This document shows, piece after piece, positions 34,609 to 44,465 of a stretch of DNA of 64,000 nucleotides. Made by a program: the position numbers and the translations under genes. Source of the DNA: JASLMY01 sp965226475 (GTDB taxonomy: Bacteria; Pseudomonadota; Alphaproteobacteria; GCA-2731375); contig CBDDDJ010000005.1 of NCBI GenBank assembly GCA_965226475.1, positions 2,654,067-2,718,066 of the forward strand. The letters are read 5' to 3'. Every line of letters begins with the position of its first letter. The first letter of the stretch is position 1. The notes beneath the pieces are model-generated. The model did no database searches, had not been told where the DNA came from, and was given only the letters and a program-made list of their open reading frames with translations.

Positions 34609-35595
34609 TCAGGGCACGACCATGTAGTGGACGCTGAAAAGCGCATCCGAATCGACCCAGGTCTCGGTCGGGCGCCAACCCGCCCGCTCGGCAAGCGTTA
34701 TGAATTCGTCGACGGTGTATTTGTACGAATTCTCGGTATGGATGGTCTCGCCCTCGTCGAATGTAAAACATCGGCCGGCCAGCCGAACGGCTTGATCCTT
34801 GAGGCTCACGAGGTGCATCTCGATCCGGCCGCGCTCCGCGTTGTAAGGCGCATGATGGGCGAAGGCGTCGAGATCGAAATCCGCGCCGAGCTCGCGATTG
34901 ATGCGCGTCAGAATGTTGAAGTTGAATGCCGCCGTGATGCCGCTGTCGTCATTGTAGGCGGCTCTCAGAACCCGCTCGTCTTTCTTGAGATCGACGCCGA
35001 TAACCAACCCGCCTCCGGGTCCGATGGTTGCTGCCGCATTGGTCAGAAACGCGCACGCCTCGGCGGGTGCGAAATTGCCGATTGTGGAGCCGGGGAAAAA
35101 ACCGAGACGCCGCGTGCCGCCGATGCGCCGGGGCAGCTCGAAGGTCTGGGTATAGTCGGCGCAAACCGGTATGACGGGAACATCCGGATAGTCTCTGGCC
35201 AGCGCCCGCGTCGCGGCAATCATGTGCTCGCGCGAAATGTCCACCGGAACGTAAGCGGCTGGCCGCTCCATGACGTCGAGCAAGTACCTGACCTTGACGC
35301 TGGAACCGCTGCCGAATTCGACGACGCTCCTCCCCGGACCGGCCGCGGCGGCGATGTTGCGGGCCTTCGCCTGCAACAGCGCGATCTCGGTGCGCGTCAG
35401 ATAGTACTCGTCGAGATCACAGATCAGATCAAACAAAGCGGAGCCGCGCCGATCGTAGAAATATTTGCACGGCAGCGTTTTGGTCTCGCCGCCGAGGCCT
35501 TCGATCACCGCAGCGCGAAAGACCTCCTGCGAATCATGCCGTTCGTCCCGAAGACCCTCGAGCGCGCCAGATTCGATTGCCGCAAGGTTGGTCAC
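34609..35595 (-). CDS. egtD: L-histidine N(alpha)-methyltransferase EgtD (ergothioneine biosynthesis)
   Basis: The 328-residue cytosolic SAM-dependent enzyme converts histidine to hercynine by three methylations. It shows LPCKYFYDRRGSALFDLICD, EYYLTRTEIALLQ, the SAM-binding VVEFGSGSSVKVRYLL, FFPGSTIGNFAPAEA, LVIGVDLKKDERVLRAAYND and HTENSYKYTVDEF, all EgtD hallmarks. The start is a GTG at 35595 whose GTGA overlaps the egtB stop, so the two are translationally coupled. It is intact and has no IS damage. It is the second gene of the egtB-egtD operon in the single-copy region between the two repeat arms. Confidence 0.94.
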   Translation of the reverse strand: MTNLAAIESGALEGLRDERHDSQEVFRAAVIEGLGGETKTLPCKYFYDRRGSALFDLICDLDEYYLTRTEIALLQAKARNIAAAAGPGRSVVEFGSGSSVKVRYLLDVMERPAAYVPVDISREHMIAATRALARDYPDVPVIPVCADYTQTFELPRRIGGTRRLGFFPGSTIGNFAPAEACAFLTNAAATIGPGGGLVIGVDLKKDERVLRAAYNDDSGITAAFNFNILTRINRELGADFDLDAFAHHAPYNAERGRIEMHLVSLKDQAVRLAGRCFTFDEGETIHTENSYKYTVDEFITLAERAGWRPTETWVDSDALFSVHYMVVP

Positions 35596-36890
35596 GCCGC
35601 GTCTTCCGCGAGCCTCAGTCCGCTGAACTGCCAGCGTTGATGGGGATAGAAGAAATTTCGGTAGCTCGCCCGCGTGTGATGATCGGGTGTGACACAAGAC
35701 CCACCGCGCAGAACGACTTGGCCGCTCATGAACTTGCCGTTGTATTCGCCGACCGCGCCCACGGCGGGCCGGTAGCCCGGATAGGGCGTGAAGGCGGAGC
35801 CGGTAAGCTCCCAGACATCGCCGAAAAGCTGTTGAAGCGGCGCCTCGGCCTCATCGGCGGGGGCGGGTCTCAAGCGGCCGCTTCCCATCCAGTTGCCACG
35901 CACCGGACAGTCCGCGGCCGCGATCTCCCATTCTTGCTCGGTCGGCAGGCGCTTGCCTGCCCAACTCGCATAAGCGTCTGCCTCGTAGTGGCTGACGTGG
36001 CAGACGGGGGCGGCCATCTCAACCGGTTGCATGCCGCGGAGCGTCATGGACCACCACTCGCCGTCCCGCCTTTCCCAGTAAAGCGGCGCCTGCCACTCTT
36101 CGCTCCGCACGTTGGCCCAGCCATCCGAAAACCAGAATTCGGCGCGCCGATAACCGTCATCGTCCATGAATGCGAGCCATTCGGCGTTGGTCACCGGTCG
36201 TGAGGCGATGCGATAGGGCCTGATCAGCACCTCGTGGCGCGGTCCCTCATGGTCGAAGGCGAAGCCCGCGCAGTCATGACCGATCTCGTAGATGCCGCCT
36301 GACACGTCGTGCCAGGAGAACGGTGATGCGGTCCGCCTCTCGGTTGGCACACCTCGTTTGAAGGCGGGTCTTACGGGATTGCAGGAAAACAGGTGCAGGA
36401 TATCGGTCAGGATCAGTTCTTGATGCTGCTCCTCGTGGTGAAGGCCCAGATTGAGGAGCGGTCCGAGCCGCGCCCACGTGCCCTCGTCCATGCTCCGCAG
36501 ATATCCGAGAACTGCCGTATCGACGTGGGCTCTATAGGCCAGAATCTGGTCGATCGTCGGGCGCGTGAGCATGCCGCGCTGCGGCCTTGGATGACGCGCG
36601 CCGACCGCCTCGTAATAGGAATTGAAAAGGTAGCCATAATGCGGATCGAAGAGCGCGTAGGTAGGCTCGTTCGGCGCGAGGAGAAAGGTCTCGAAGAACC
36701 ATGTGGTGTGCCCAAAATGCCATTTCATTGGACTGGCATCGGGCATCGACTGCACGACCTGATCCTCCGGCGAAACCTCACGGCCGAGCGATTCGGTGAC
36801 CTGCCGAACCTGCCGGTAGCGCTCGATGCAGCTGTCGCGACCATCCGCCATCATCGGTGTAGCGGTCGGCGCGAGGCGCGAAGCCATGTG
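35592..36890 (-). CDS. egtB: Ergothioneine biosynthesis sulfoxide synthase EgtB
   Basis: The 432-residue non-haem iron enzyme joins hercynine with a thiol (gamma-glutamylcysteine or cysteine) using O2. The N-terminal DinB-like domain has MKWHFGHTTWFFETFLL and LLNLGLHHEEQHQELILTDI, supplying the three iron-binding His. The C-terminal formylglycine-generating-like domain has HEVLIRPYRIASRPVTNAEW, CHVSHYEADAYASWAGKRLP and VVLRGGSCVTPDHHTRASYR. The start at 36890 follows GGAGCGG; upstream Met codons at 36911 and 37010 are less supported. No egtC or egtE is in view, so the C-S lyase step must be encoded elsewhere. Confidence 0.94.
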   Translation of the reverse strand, partial: HMASRLAPTATPMMADGRDSCIERYRQVRQVTESLGREVSPEDQVVQSMPDASPMKWHFGHTTWFFETFLLAPNEPTYALFDPHYGYLFNSYYEAVGARHPRPQRGMLTRPTIDQILAYRAHVDTAVLGYLRSMDEGTWARLGPLLNLGLHHEEQHQELILTDILHLFSCNPVRPAFKRGVPTERRTASPFSWHDVSGGIYEIGHDCAGFAFDHEGPRHEVLIRPYRIASRPVTNAEWLAFMDDDGYRRAEFWFSDGWANVRSEEWQAPLYWERRDGEWWSMTLRGMQPVEMAAPVCHVSHYEADAYASWAGKRLPTEQEWEIAAADCPVRGNWMGSGRLRPAPADEAEAPLQQLFGDVWELTGSAFTPYPGYRPAVGAVGEYNGKFMSGQVVLRGGSCVTPDHHTRASYRNFFYPHQRWQFSGLRLAEDAA

Positions 36891-37444
36891 TCCGCTCCGG
36901 GCAATTGTCATGGTGAGAAGAGTAACCATTTTGTGGCGGAAAATCAATCCGCGCACGTTATCGTTGCGGTTACACTCCAAACGCTGTGAATCAACCACAT
37001 TCTTGACCATGGTGGGAGTTGGGACGAGGTGGGACGTTGGGGAGTCGAGCCTCGGCGGTCTGGTTCGCGTGGCGCCCGATCAGGTGCGGCGTCAGTCAGC
37101 TTGCCGATGATGAGCCCCGTCTTGCGCAGCCCGGCCTTGCGGATTTCCCGCAATGTAGCGAAAACCGGGTCGCCCTCCTTGCGGTGATTAAGTCGTCACC
37201 GGCTTATGAGGGCCGTCGGCAGACGGAAGCCTGACGGGTCTGGCTGAACGGACTCAGCGGTCCCGGAAATCGGACAGGTCGAGCCCGAAAGCGTCGCCCC
37301 GTTCAGCAAATCCAGCGATACAAAATGGCCTGTAAATGTTCCGTCAGCCCGTGACGGGCGCACCCTCGCCATCATGAATCCCGTCGTGATGAATGCCGAC
37401 AAGGGGGCTGGTAACACGGAACGCCACGCGCTATCGTCGAGCGC
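36891..37444 (+). other. Non-coding or decayed stretch upstream of egtB
   Basis: This 554-bp region should hold the egtB promoter. A short minus-strand frame (REIRKAGLRKTGLIIGKLTD) looks like a protein scrap but is not recognised. No IS end was identified. Confidence 0.4.
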
Positions 37445-37839
37445 ATGGCGGTACGCGACGAGGATTTTGGATCAGGCCTGACGCTGGTTGAGGGCGACGA
37501 CGGGATTTGGTCGTCTCCCGAGGCAGCACCGGCGTGCGCGCCGCGAGACTGGCATTCGGAATGCGAGCGGGAGCATGCCCGCGCGGAGCGGGAACGGGCG
37601 CGTGCGGTCGCGGCCGAAGCACGCTGTGAAGAGCTGCGCTGGGCAGAGGTCGAGTCCCGTGCCCGGACGGGTTCCCTGAAGTGGCAGCTCGACAGGAGCC
37701 GGAGCAAGCTGAAGGCGGCGGTCGCGGAGACGCAGGAAGTCCGCCGCACGGCGAAGGACGCACTTTCCCTGCAGGCGGAAGTGACGCGCCTGGAGAAGCT
37801 GCTTTCCGAAGCCAGAATCGAGCCGGCCAAGCGCAGGCC
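37445..37839 (+). pseudogene. Coiled-coil protein, C-terminally cut by IS3-Z
   Basis: The frame begins MAVRDEDFGSGLTLVEGDDG, then becomes rich in Glu/Arg/Ala (ECEREHARAERERARAVAAE) and heptad-like (LKWQLDRSRSKLKAAVAETQ, LSLQAEVTRLEKLL), predicting a long coiled coil. It is cut at AKRR by an IS3-Z left end. Similar coil proteins accompany some transposases in alphaproteobacteria, but the function is unknown. Confidence 0.5.
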
Positions 37840-37999
37840 TGGACCCTGCTGACGAAAGTGGAGACGTCCTGCGATAGGATTTTGATCGCGGGAGGTGCAA
37901 ATGTCGAAGCAGAATGGGAACAAGGGCCGGCGGTTTGATCGGGCCTTCAAGGAAGAAGCCGTCCGTCTTTTACAGACGAGCGGGCGCAGGCAGTGTTAG
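37840..37999 (+). mobile_element. IS3-Z left end with orfA N-terminus
   Basis: The left end TGGACCCTGCTGACGAAAGT is followed by a GGAGG site and a frame from ATG 37901 reading MSKQNGNKGRRFDRAFKEEA and VRLLQTSGRR, a typical IS3-family orfA N-terminus. It stops early at 37999 because the rest is deleted. This is the longest preserved piece of the element whose ends bracket IS3-Y in both arms. Confidence 0.75.
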
Positions 38000-38183
38000 C
38001 GGCGGTTCCAAGGTGCGCTTATTTGGTGCTCTTTTGGAGCGGGCGGCTGCAGGCAGGCTGAGAGAGATGTTTTTGTGCTTGGCCGGTTCTGTTCCCCGGA
38101 TCTCTGGATTGGGGTTTTGCCGTGGATCGGATTCAGGCTCCGGCTGAGCGGCCCTGCGGCGATCGGGGGGCGGCTGGCGCTAT

Positions 38184-38456
38184 TCAGTCGAGCGGCCGGT
38201 CATCGGTTCCGAGCGGTTCGCCGGCGCGGTCTCGGATGAGCATGTCATTCCAGTCCTGGCCGTCGAGGGCGGGGCGCACGCGGACGACCCTGTTGTCCTT
38301 TCGGAACAGCCGTTCGGCGGCGTAATCGCCGTGTGGGGTGGAGTCGTAGGCGCAGAAGATCCGGCGGGGGTTCCAGGCCTCGATCCAGATTGGGAGCGTT
38401 GTCGTGACGGCGCCGGTGGAGACCACGGCACATCCGTTGCGCTTGGCCGGCATGAG
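38184..38456 (-). pseudogene. Toprim/DUF3991-like protein, C-terminal fragment
   Basis: On the minus strand the frame reads GCAVVSTGAVTTTLPIWIEA, RRIFCAYDSTPHGDYAAERL and QDWNDMLIRDRAGEPL, the end of a Toprim fold as in mobilisation- or primase-associated DUF3991/Toprim proteins (the acidic AYDSTPHGD pattern replaces the DxD motif). The N-terminal part was removed by IS21-beta. Stop at 38184. Confidence 0.6.
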
Positions 38457-39028
38457 TGTTGATCGGCGTGGAATATTGACCCCCTTGGTGGGGTAATCGG
38501 CGTCCAAAATTGACCCCCCTGGTTTTGTGATTTTCAACACACCTCGTTGTTTGGACAGACGAGGTGGGGGAGATGCTGGTAGTGGAAACGATCGCACGGA
38601 TCCGTCGGGATCATCTGGTGAGGGGCGTTCCGATCAAGAAGATCGCCCGGGATTTGAGGGTTTCGAAGAACACGGTGCGCAAGGTGGTGCGGGGCGATGA
38701 GACCTCGTACAGCTACGCGCGCAAGATCCAGCCGATGCCGAAGCTTGGACCGTGGGTGGATGAGCTCGAGCGCCAGCTGGAGGCCAACGAGAAGAAGCCG
38801 CGCCGGGATCGGCTGTCTCTGCCGCGGATTCATGAAGACCTTGCGGCTCTGGGCTATGGCGGCGGCTACGACGCAGTGCGCCGCCACGCCAGGACCTGGC
38901 GTCGGCGGTGGCGGCTGTTGTCGCCGTCGCAGGGTTTTGTGCCGCTGAGCTTCGATCCCGGCGAGGCCTACCAGTTCGACTGGAGCTCACGAGTGTAGCG
39001 CACCCGGTTCCTTGGACACAAGTTTGTC

Positions 39029-39934
39029 TCACGCGGCGGGCCTGATTGAGATCGCGGCGTGCCACGCCTGACGAGCTTGAGCGGGGCTCAGGTAGCCGTT
39101 CTTTTCGACGATCCACTGGGCATTGTAGAGTTCGACGAAGTCGCGGACGGCGTCCCGCAGCTCCGCGATGTTGCGGTAGATGCGACCATGGATGATCTGT
39201 TCCTTCAGCGTGCGATTGAACCGCTCGGCGACGCCGTTGGTCTGGGGCTCGGCGACGAAGGCGTAGGACGGCTGGATGCCCCAGAACTTGATCTGGTTGG
39301 TGAAGTGGTCCGACAGATACTGGGAGCCGTGATCCATCCGCAAGGCCAGCCCCCGAGCCGCGCCGGCCGCGGTCGAGCCATACAGCCCGGCAAGCCCCAT
39401 GGAGATCGGCTGCAGGGCGGCGAAGCGGTCGCCGCGCTTGCAGACATGCCAGCCGACACACTCGGCGTTCCAATGCTCGACGGCGGTGAAGATCCAGCCC
39501 CAGCCGTCGTCCACCGTGAACACCCGAACGCCATCGGTGCCCCACATGAGGTTCGGGGCATGAGTGATGATCTCACCGTCATGGGGATTGCCGCCACGGC
39601 GGCGGCAGCGATGGGGCGAGAGCAGATTGTTCTCGCGCATCAGGCGGAGCACCCGCTTGCGGGCAACCCGGATGTCGCGACAGACCCGAAGCCGAGCCCA
39701 GACCTTGCGGTAGCCCTCGCCCTCCCAGGGCGATGCCTCCAGGTCGGCTTCGATCGCCACCAGCAGCGCCTGGTCCGAGATCGCGGGCTTCGGTCCCCGA
39801 CGCTTTGCCGGCGGCTGCTCGGCGTGCTGGCCGGAGGTCATGGCGTAGAACGAGGAGCGGGCCATGCCCCAGGCGGCGCAGACCCGCCGCAGGCCGTAGG
39901 CCAGACCCGTGCCGGGCGAGGTGGCGGCACTCAT
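39029..39934 (-). CDS. IS3-X orfB transposase, copy 3
   Basis: This intact 301-residue DDE transposase is identical in sequence to those of copies 2, 4 and 5. Confidence 0.92.
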   Translation of the reverse strand: MSAATSPGTGLAYGLRRVCAAWGMARSSFYAMTSGQHAEQPPAKRRGPKPAISDQALLVAIEADLEASPWEGEGYRKVWARLRVCRDIRVARKRVLRLMRENNLLSPHRCRRRGGNPHDGEIITHAPNLMWGTDGVRVFTVDDGWGWIFTAVEHWNAECVGWHVCKRGDRFAALQPISMGLAGLYGSTAAGAARGLALRMDHGSQYLSDHFTNQIKFWGIQPSYAFVAEPQTNGVAERFNRTLKEQIIHGRIYRNIAELRDAVRDFVELYNAQWIVEKNGYLSPAQARQAWHAAISIRPAA

Positions 39935-40341
39935 CGCCGCGACCTCCGCCGCCCCAAAGGGCCGAAGGTCTCCGTCTTGGCCTCCAGCAGTTCCACCTGC
40001 ATGGTCAACTCTCCGATCCGCTTCATGGCGCTATCCAGTTCCGCCTGCACCGGATCGCCCTTGCGTTGCTTGAGCGAGGCGTCGATCCCGCCGATCGCTT
40101 TCTCACGCCACTGCTCGAGCCGGAAGATCTCTACGCCCAACTGGCGCGACAGAAGTTGCACCGGCTCGTCACGCAAAAGCCGCGGAACGACCTCACGCTT
40201 GCGCGCCACCGTCCATCGCTGGCCAAGTCCCAGCGGGCCTGCCGGCAAAGCCTGGCCTGGGGAAAACGTGGACGAGCCAAGCTCGCCCGCATTTACCACA
40301 GGCCCATCAACAGCAACTTTCTTCTCAAAATTATCGGCCAT
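39931..40341 (-). CDS. IS3-X orfA, copy 3
   Basis: This intact 136-residue DNA-binding subunit overlaps orfB by ATGA. Its sequence is as in copy 1. Confidence 0.85.
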   Translation of the reverse strand: MADNFEKKVAVDGPVVNAGELGSSTFSPGQALPAGPLGLGQRWTVARKREVVPRLLRDEPVQLLSRQLGVEIFRLEQWREKAIGGIDASLKQRKGDPVQAELDSAMKRIGELTMQVELLEAKTETFGPLGRRRSRR

Positions 40342-40704
40342 GTTCCGGTCCTCCTTGGACACTTCGATTAAGCCAATTCTGTGTCCAAGGAAATCGGGTC
40401 CGACTCAACTGGAGCTCACGAGTACGCGCGCCTGTCGGGTGTGACGACCAAGGTGAAGGCGGCGCACATGCGGCTCTGCTACAGCCGCATGCAGCTGGTT
40501 CAGATCTTCCCGCGCGAGAGCCAGGAGATGGTGTTCGAGGCGCACGAACGGGCCTTCCACTTCTTCGGCGGGGTCTGCCGACGGGGCATCCACGACAACA
40601 TGAAGACGGCGGTGAGCATGGTCTTCGTCGGCAAGGAGTGAGTCGGACCCGATTTCCTTGGACACAGAATTGGCTTAATCGAAGTGTCCAAGGAGGACCG
40701 GAAC

Positions 40705-41115
40705 ATGGCCGATAATTTTGAGAAGAAAGTTGCTGTTGATGGGCCTGTGGTAAATGCGGGCGAGCTTGGCTCGTCCACGTTTTCCCCAGGCCAGGCTTTG
40801 CCGGCAGGCCCGCTGGGACTTGGCCAGCGATGGACGGTGGCGCGCAAGCGTGAGGTCGTTCCGCGGCTTTTGCGTGACGAGCCGGTGCAACTTCTGTCGC
40901 GCCAGTTGGGCGTAGAGATCTTCCGGCTCGAGCAGTGGCGTGAGAAAGCGATCGGCGGGATCGACGCCTCGCTCAAGCAACGCAAGGGCGATCCGGTGCA
41001 GGCGGAACTGGATAGCGCCATGAAGCGGATCGGAGAGTTGACCATGCAGGTGGAACTGCTGGAGGCCAAGACGGAGACCTTCGGCCCTTTGGGGCGGCGG
41101 AGGTCGCGGCGATGA
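40705..41115 (+). CDS. IS3-X orfA, copy 4
   Basis: This is an intact 136-residue copy. The start ATG follows AAGGAGG by 8 nt. Confidence 0.85.
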   Translation: MADNFEKKVAVDGPVVNAGELGSSTFSPGQALPAGPLGLGQRWTVARKREVVPRLLRDEPVQLLSRQLGVEIFRLEQWREKAIGGIDASLKQRKGDPVQAELDSAMKRIGELTMQVELLEAKTETFGPLGRRRSRR

Positions 41116-42017
41116 GTGCCGCCACCTCGCCCGGCACGGGTCTGGCCTACGGCCTGCGGCGGGTCTGCGCCGCCTGGGGCATGGCCCGCTCCTCGTTCTA
41201 CGCCATGACCTCCGGCCAGCACGCCGAGCAGCCGCCGGCAAAGCGTCGGGGACCGAAGCCCGCGATCTCGGACCAGGCGCTGCTGGTGGCGATCGAAGCC
41301 GACCTGGAGGCATCGCCCTGGGAGGGCGAGGGCTACCGCAAGGTCTGGGCTCGGCTTCGGGTCTGTCGCGACATCCGGGTTGCCCGCAAGCGGGTGCTCC
41401 GCCTGATGCGCGAGAACAATCTGCTCTCGCCCCATCGCTGCCGCCGCCGTGGCGGCAATCCCCATGACGGTGAGATCATCACTCATGCCCCGAACCTCAT
41501 GTGGGGCACCGATGGCGTTCGGGTGTTCACGGTGGACGACGGCTGGGGCTGGATCTTCACCGCCGTCGAGCATTGGAACGCCGAGTGTGTCGGCTGGCAT
41601 GTCTGCAAGCGCGGCGACCGCTTCGCCGCCCTGCAGCCGATCTCCATGGGGCTTGCCGGGCTGTATGGCTCGACCGCGGCCGGCGCGGCTCGGGGGCTGG
41701 CCTTGCGGATGGATCACGGCTCCCAGTATCTGTCGGACCACTTCACCAACCAGATCAAGTTCTGGGGCATCCAGCCGTCCTACGCCTTCGTCGCCGAGCC
41801 CCAGACCAACGGCGTCGCCGAGCGGTTCAATCGCACGCTGAAGGAACAGATCATCCATGGTCGCATCTACCGCAACATCGCGGAGCTGCGGGACGCCGTC
41901 CGCGACTTCGTCGAACTCTACAATGCCCAGTGGATCGTCGAAAAGAACGGCTACCTGAGCCCCGCTCAAGCTCGTCAGGCGTGGCACGCCGCGATCTCAA
42001 TCAGGCCCGCCGCGTGA
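41112..42017 (+). CDS. IS3-X orfB transposase, copy 4
   Basis: This intact 301-residue DDE transposase overlaps orfA by ATGA. Confidence 0.92.
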   Translation: MSAATSPGTGLAYGLRRVCAAWGMARSSFYAMTSGQHAEQPPAKRRGPKPAISDQALLVAIEADLEASPWEGEGYRKVWARLRVCRDIRVARKRVLRLMRENNLLSPHRCRRRGGNPHDGEIITHAPNLMWGTDGVRVFTVDDGWGWIFTAVEHWNAECVGWHVCKRGDRFAALQPISMGLAGLYGSTAAGAARGLALRMDHGSQYLSDHFTNQIKFWGIQPSYAFVAEPQTNGVAERFNRTLKEQIIHGRIYRNIAELRDAVRDFVELYNAQWIVEKNGYLSPAQARQAWHAAISIRPAA

Positions 42018-42931
42018 GACAAACTTGTGTCCAAGGAACCGGGTGCGCTACATCGTCGGCAAGGAGCGCGCCTACAACCGGCGCTTTCTGGAGCTGTGCT
42101 CCCACCATCTGGTGGAGCCTGTGGCGTGCACGCCCGGGGCTGGCTGGGAGAAGGGGCAGGTCGAGAGGCAGGTGGGTGACGTCCGCGGCCGCCTGTTCGT
42201 GCCCATCCCGCGGGGCCGCTCCTACGTCGAGATCAACGAGTGGCTGATGGATCGGTGTATCGAGGACGCCAAGAAGCGGCCGCATCCGACGATCGAGAGC
42301 AAGACGGTGTGGCAGGTGTTCGAGGAGGAGCGGCCCTTCTTGATGGCCTATCGCGGCCCCTTCGACGGCTTCCACGCCACCGAGGTGGCGGTGTCCAAGA
42401 CCTGTCTGGTGCGCTTCGACAACAACCACTACAGCGTCGCCGCCCGTGCCGTCGGGCGGCCGGTCGACGTGCGGGCCTACGCCGATCGGATCGTCATCCG
42501 CCAGGACGGCGAGACCGTCGCCGAGCATCCCCGGAGCTTCGGGCGCGGCGAGATCGCCTACGATCCGTGGCACTACGTGCCGATCCTGACGCGGAAGCCC
42601 GGCGCACCGCGCAATGGTGCGCCCTTCAAGGGCTGGCAGTTGCCCAACGCGCTCGGCCGCATACGGGCCCGGCTGACGGGTTGCGACGACGGTGACAGGC
42701 AGTTCGTGAGGATCCTCGCGGCGGTTCAGGAGGACGGGCTGGAGGCGGTCGAGGCGGCCTGTGCCGAGGCGCTCGACTGCGGCGCCCGCAGCGCCGACGT
42801 CGTGCTCAACATCCTCGCCCGGCAGTGCCAGCCGGCACCGCCGGCGACCATCCCGACGCCCGAGGGCCTGCGGCTTCGCCACCGGCCGGTGGCCGACTGT
42901 CAGCGCCATGATCGCCTGAGGGAGGCCGGTC

Positions 42932-43676
42932 ATGGAGCGTCATGAGGTGCTGGCGATGATGACGGCGTTGAAGCTCGCGGGCATGCGCGCCGCCGACGAC
43001 GACATCCTTGCCACATGGACGCCGAGGGGGGGGGCTCAAGCGTCGTCATCCGGTGCAGCAGATCATCGGTACGCTGCCGCAGGTCGAGATCGCCGACAAG
43101 ACGGCGCGCTCGATCAAGTACCAGATGGCGTCCGCCAGGTTGCCAACGGCCAAGGAGCTGGCCGACTTCGACTTCGCCGCCTCGCCAGTCAACGAGCCCC
43201 TGATCCAGGAGCTCGCCGGCGGCGGCTTCCTGGAGGGCAAGCGCAACATCGTGCTGGTCGGCGGCACCGGCACCGGCAAGACCCATCTCGCCGTCGCCAT
43301 CGCGCGCTCCTGCATCCGCAAGGGCGCCCGGGGCCGCTGCTACAACGTCGTCGACCTGGTCAACCACCTCGAGGCCGAGCTCCGCGCCGGACGCCAGGGC
43401 CGCACCGCGGACCAGCTCGTACGCCGCGACTTCGTCATCCTCGACGAACTTGGCTATCTGCCCTTCGCCCAGGCCGGCGGGCAGCTGCTCTTCCACCTCA
43501 TGAGCCGGCTCTACGAGCGCACCTCTATCGTCATCACCACCAACCTCGCCTTCGGCGAATGGACATCCGTCTTCGGCGACCCCAAGATGACCACCGCGCT
43601 GCTCGACCGTCTCACCCATCATTGCGAGATCATCGAGACCGGCAACGAGAGCTGGCGCTTCAAGAACCGCTCCTGA
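42932..43676 (+). pseudogene. istB: IS21 helper ATPase istB, frameshifted near its start
   Basis: The protein begins MERHEVLAMMTALKLAGMRA and continues in another frame from LKRRHPVQQIIGTLPQVEIA, with Walker A VGGTGTGKTHLAVAIA, Walker B DFVILDELGYLPFAQAGG and the terminal LLDRLTHHCEIIETGNESWRF. A short insertion including an eight-G run (about 43013-43037) changes the frame after DDDILAT. The ATG overlaps the istA end, the usual coupled arrangement. A shorter product from ATG 43008 would keep the ATPase core. Confidence 0.85.
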
Positions 43677-43879
43677 GCCGCCGCCGGCCGTGCCCGCGGC
43701 CCGGTTGCCCCGGTGGGTCAACAGGTACCCCCCGCGCGGCTTCGCTCCGCGTAGCGCAGGGCGCTACACGAAGCCGCGCGGGGGGGTACCGGTTGACTAC
43801 CGGGACAACCTCCGCCGTGCCGCTCAGGGGGGTCAATTTTGCACGCCGATCGGGGGTCAATATTGAAAGCCGTTTGACA

Positions 43880-44021
43880 GATCGATCGCAATCTTGGACA
43901 AAGTCTCGCGCTTGGCGCCGCATTCTGCGCAATGCACGAGATATCGAAGTCGATCGTCAGCGAGTGGAGCGGTGTGATATTGCTCGATTGCAGCAGGCCG
44001 TGTGAACAGTTCTTCGAACAT
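43880..44021 (-). pseudogene. Site-specific tyrosine recombinase, N-terminal fragment
   Basis: From ATG 44021 (GAGGAG 8 nt upstream) the frame reads MFEELFTRPAAIEQYHTAPL, ADDRLRYLVHCAECGAKRET and LSKIAIDL, the typical start of a transposon-type XerC/D-like integrase (core-binding domain). It is cut by the IS21-beta end at 43879, so the catalytic domain is gone. Confidence 0.7.
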
Positions 44022-44160
44022 GATCGAATCTCCTCGTTGATGGAGAAGCGATCATGCCTACTGGTGTTGTGTGAACAATTATGTTTCGGAGATTCAGGCT
44101 AAGTCTCTGTCACAACGCAGAAATCTGGATCACCGCAACATACCTGCCACCGCAACATAA

Positions 44161-44295
44161 GACCTCGACGATGCCGAGCGGTTGTGCAACAAGCTGAACG
44201 CCCGCCTCGGTCTCACGAAAGAGGAGTGGACCGCGCTCGCGGCCAAGTCCATGCGCGCCGAGGTGCCAGAACCCGGCGACCCCACCACGCACTGA
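44161..44295 (+). pseudogene. Unidentified protein, C-terminal remnant
   Basis: A frame directly following a TAA codon reads LDDAERLCNKLNARLGLTKE and EWTALAAKSMRAEVPEPGD before TGA. Codon usage is gene-like, but there is no start codon and no family is recognised. Confidence 0.4.
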
Positions 44296-44465
44296 GCCTC
44301 CGCGTATGCTGCGCAGCCGGCCCGGCGACCGCCGACCGCCATGCGCCGGCAAGCCGACCCCGCATCGACGGCCATTCAACCTTCGAGAGCCTCCCGTGGG
44401 TGCGTCGACAGGGACCGCCTTGCCGGGATATGGTGAAACCCCTATAGTCCGGAACGAACAGTGCC

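Larger units (their letters stand above)
38994..40407 (-). mobile_element. IS3-X copy 3, inside istA
   Basis: It is 1414 bp in minus orientation. The flanking direct repeat actggagctcacgag (38979-38993 and 40408-40422) is 15 bp, one more than in the other copies. orfB is at 39029-39934. Confidence 0.93.
40639..42052 (+). mobile_element. IS3-X copy 4, inside istA
   Basis: It is 1414 bp in plus orientation, with flanks tcgtcggcaaggag at 40625-40638 and 42053-42066. It lies 231 bp from copy 3 in opposite orientation, so the pair brackets a piece of istA. Confidence 0.93.
38573..42945 (+). pseudogene. istA: IS21 transposase istA, split by two IS3-X copies
   Basis: Three pieces remain: 38573-38993 (LVVETIARIRRDHLVRGVPI, helix-turn-helix IARDLRVSKNTVRKVVRGDE, LSFDPGEAYQFDWS), 40408-40638 (HEYARLSGVTTKVKAAHMRL, GIHDNMKTAVSMVFVGKE) and 42053-42945 (YNRRFLELCSHHLVEPVACT, GWEKGQVERQVGDVRGRLFV to the stop). 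The pieces are in consistent order, and target duplications of 15 and 14 bp mark the insertion points. The catalytic D, D and E are present but distributed over the pieces. A GTG at 38564 is an alternative start. Confidence 0.88.
38457..43879 (+). mobile_element. IS21-beta, IS21-family element with two IS3-X insertions
   Basis: The left end TGTTGATCGGCGTGGAATAT and the right end ...AATATTGAAAGCCGTTTGACA share internal AATATTGACCCC-type inverted motifs, and a second GGGGGGTCAATTTT repeat lies near each end. It contains istA (split into three by IS3-X copies 3 and 4) and a frameshifted istB. The left flank is a Toprim gene and the right flank an integrase gene, both truncated. Confidence 0.88.
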
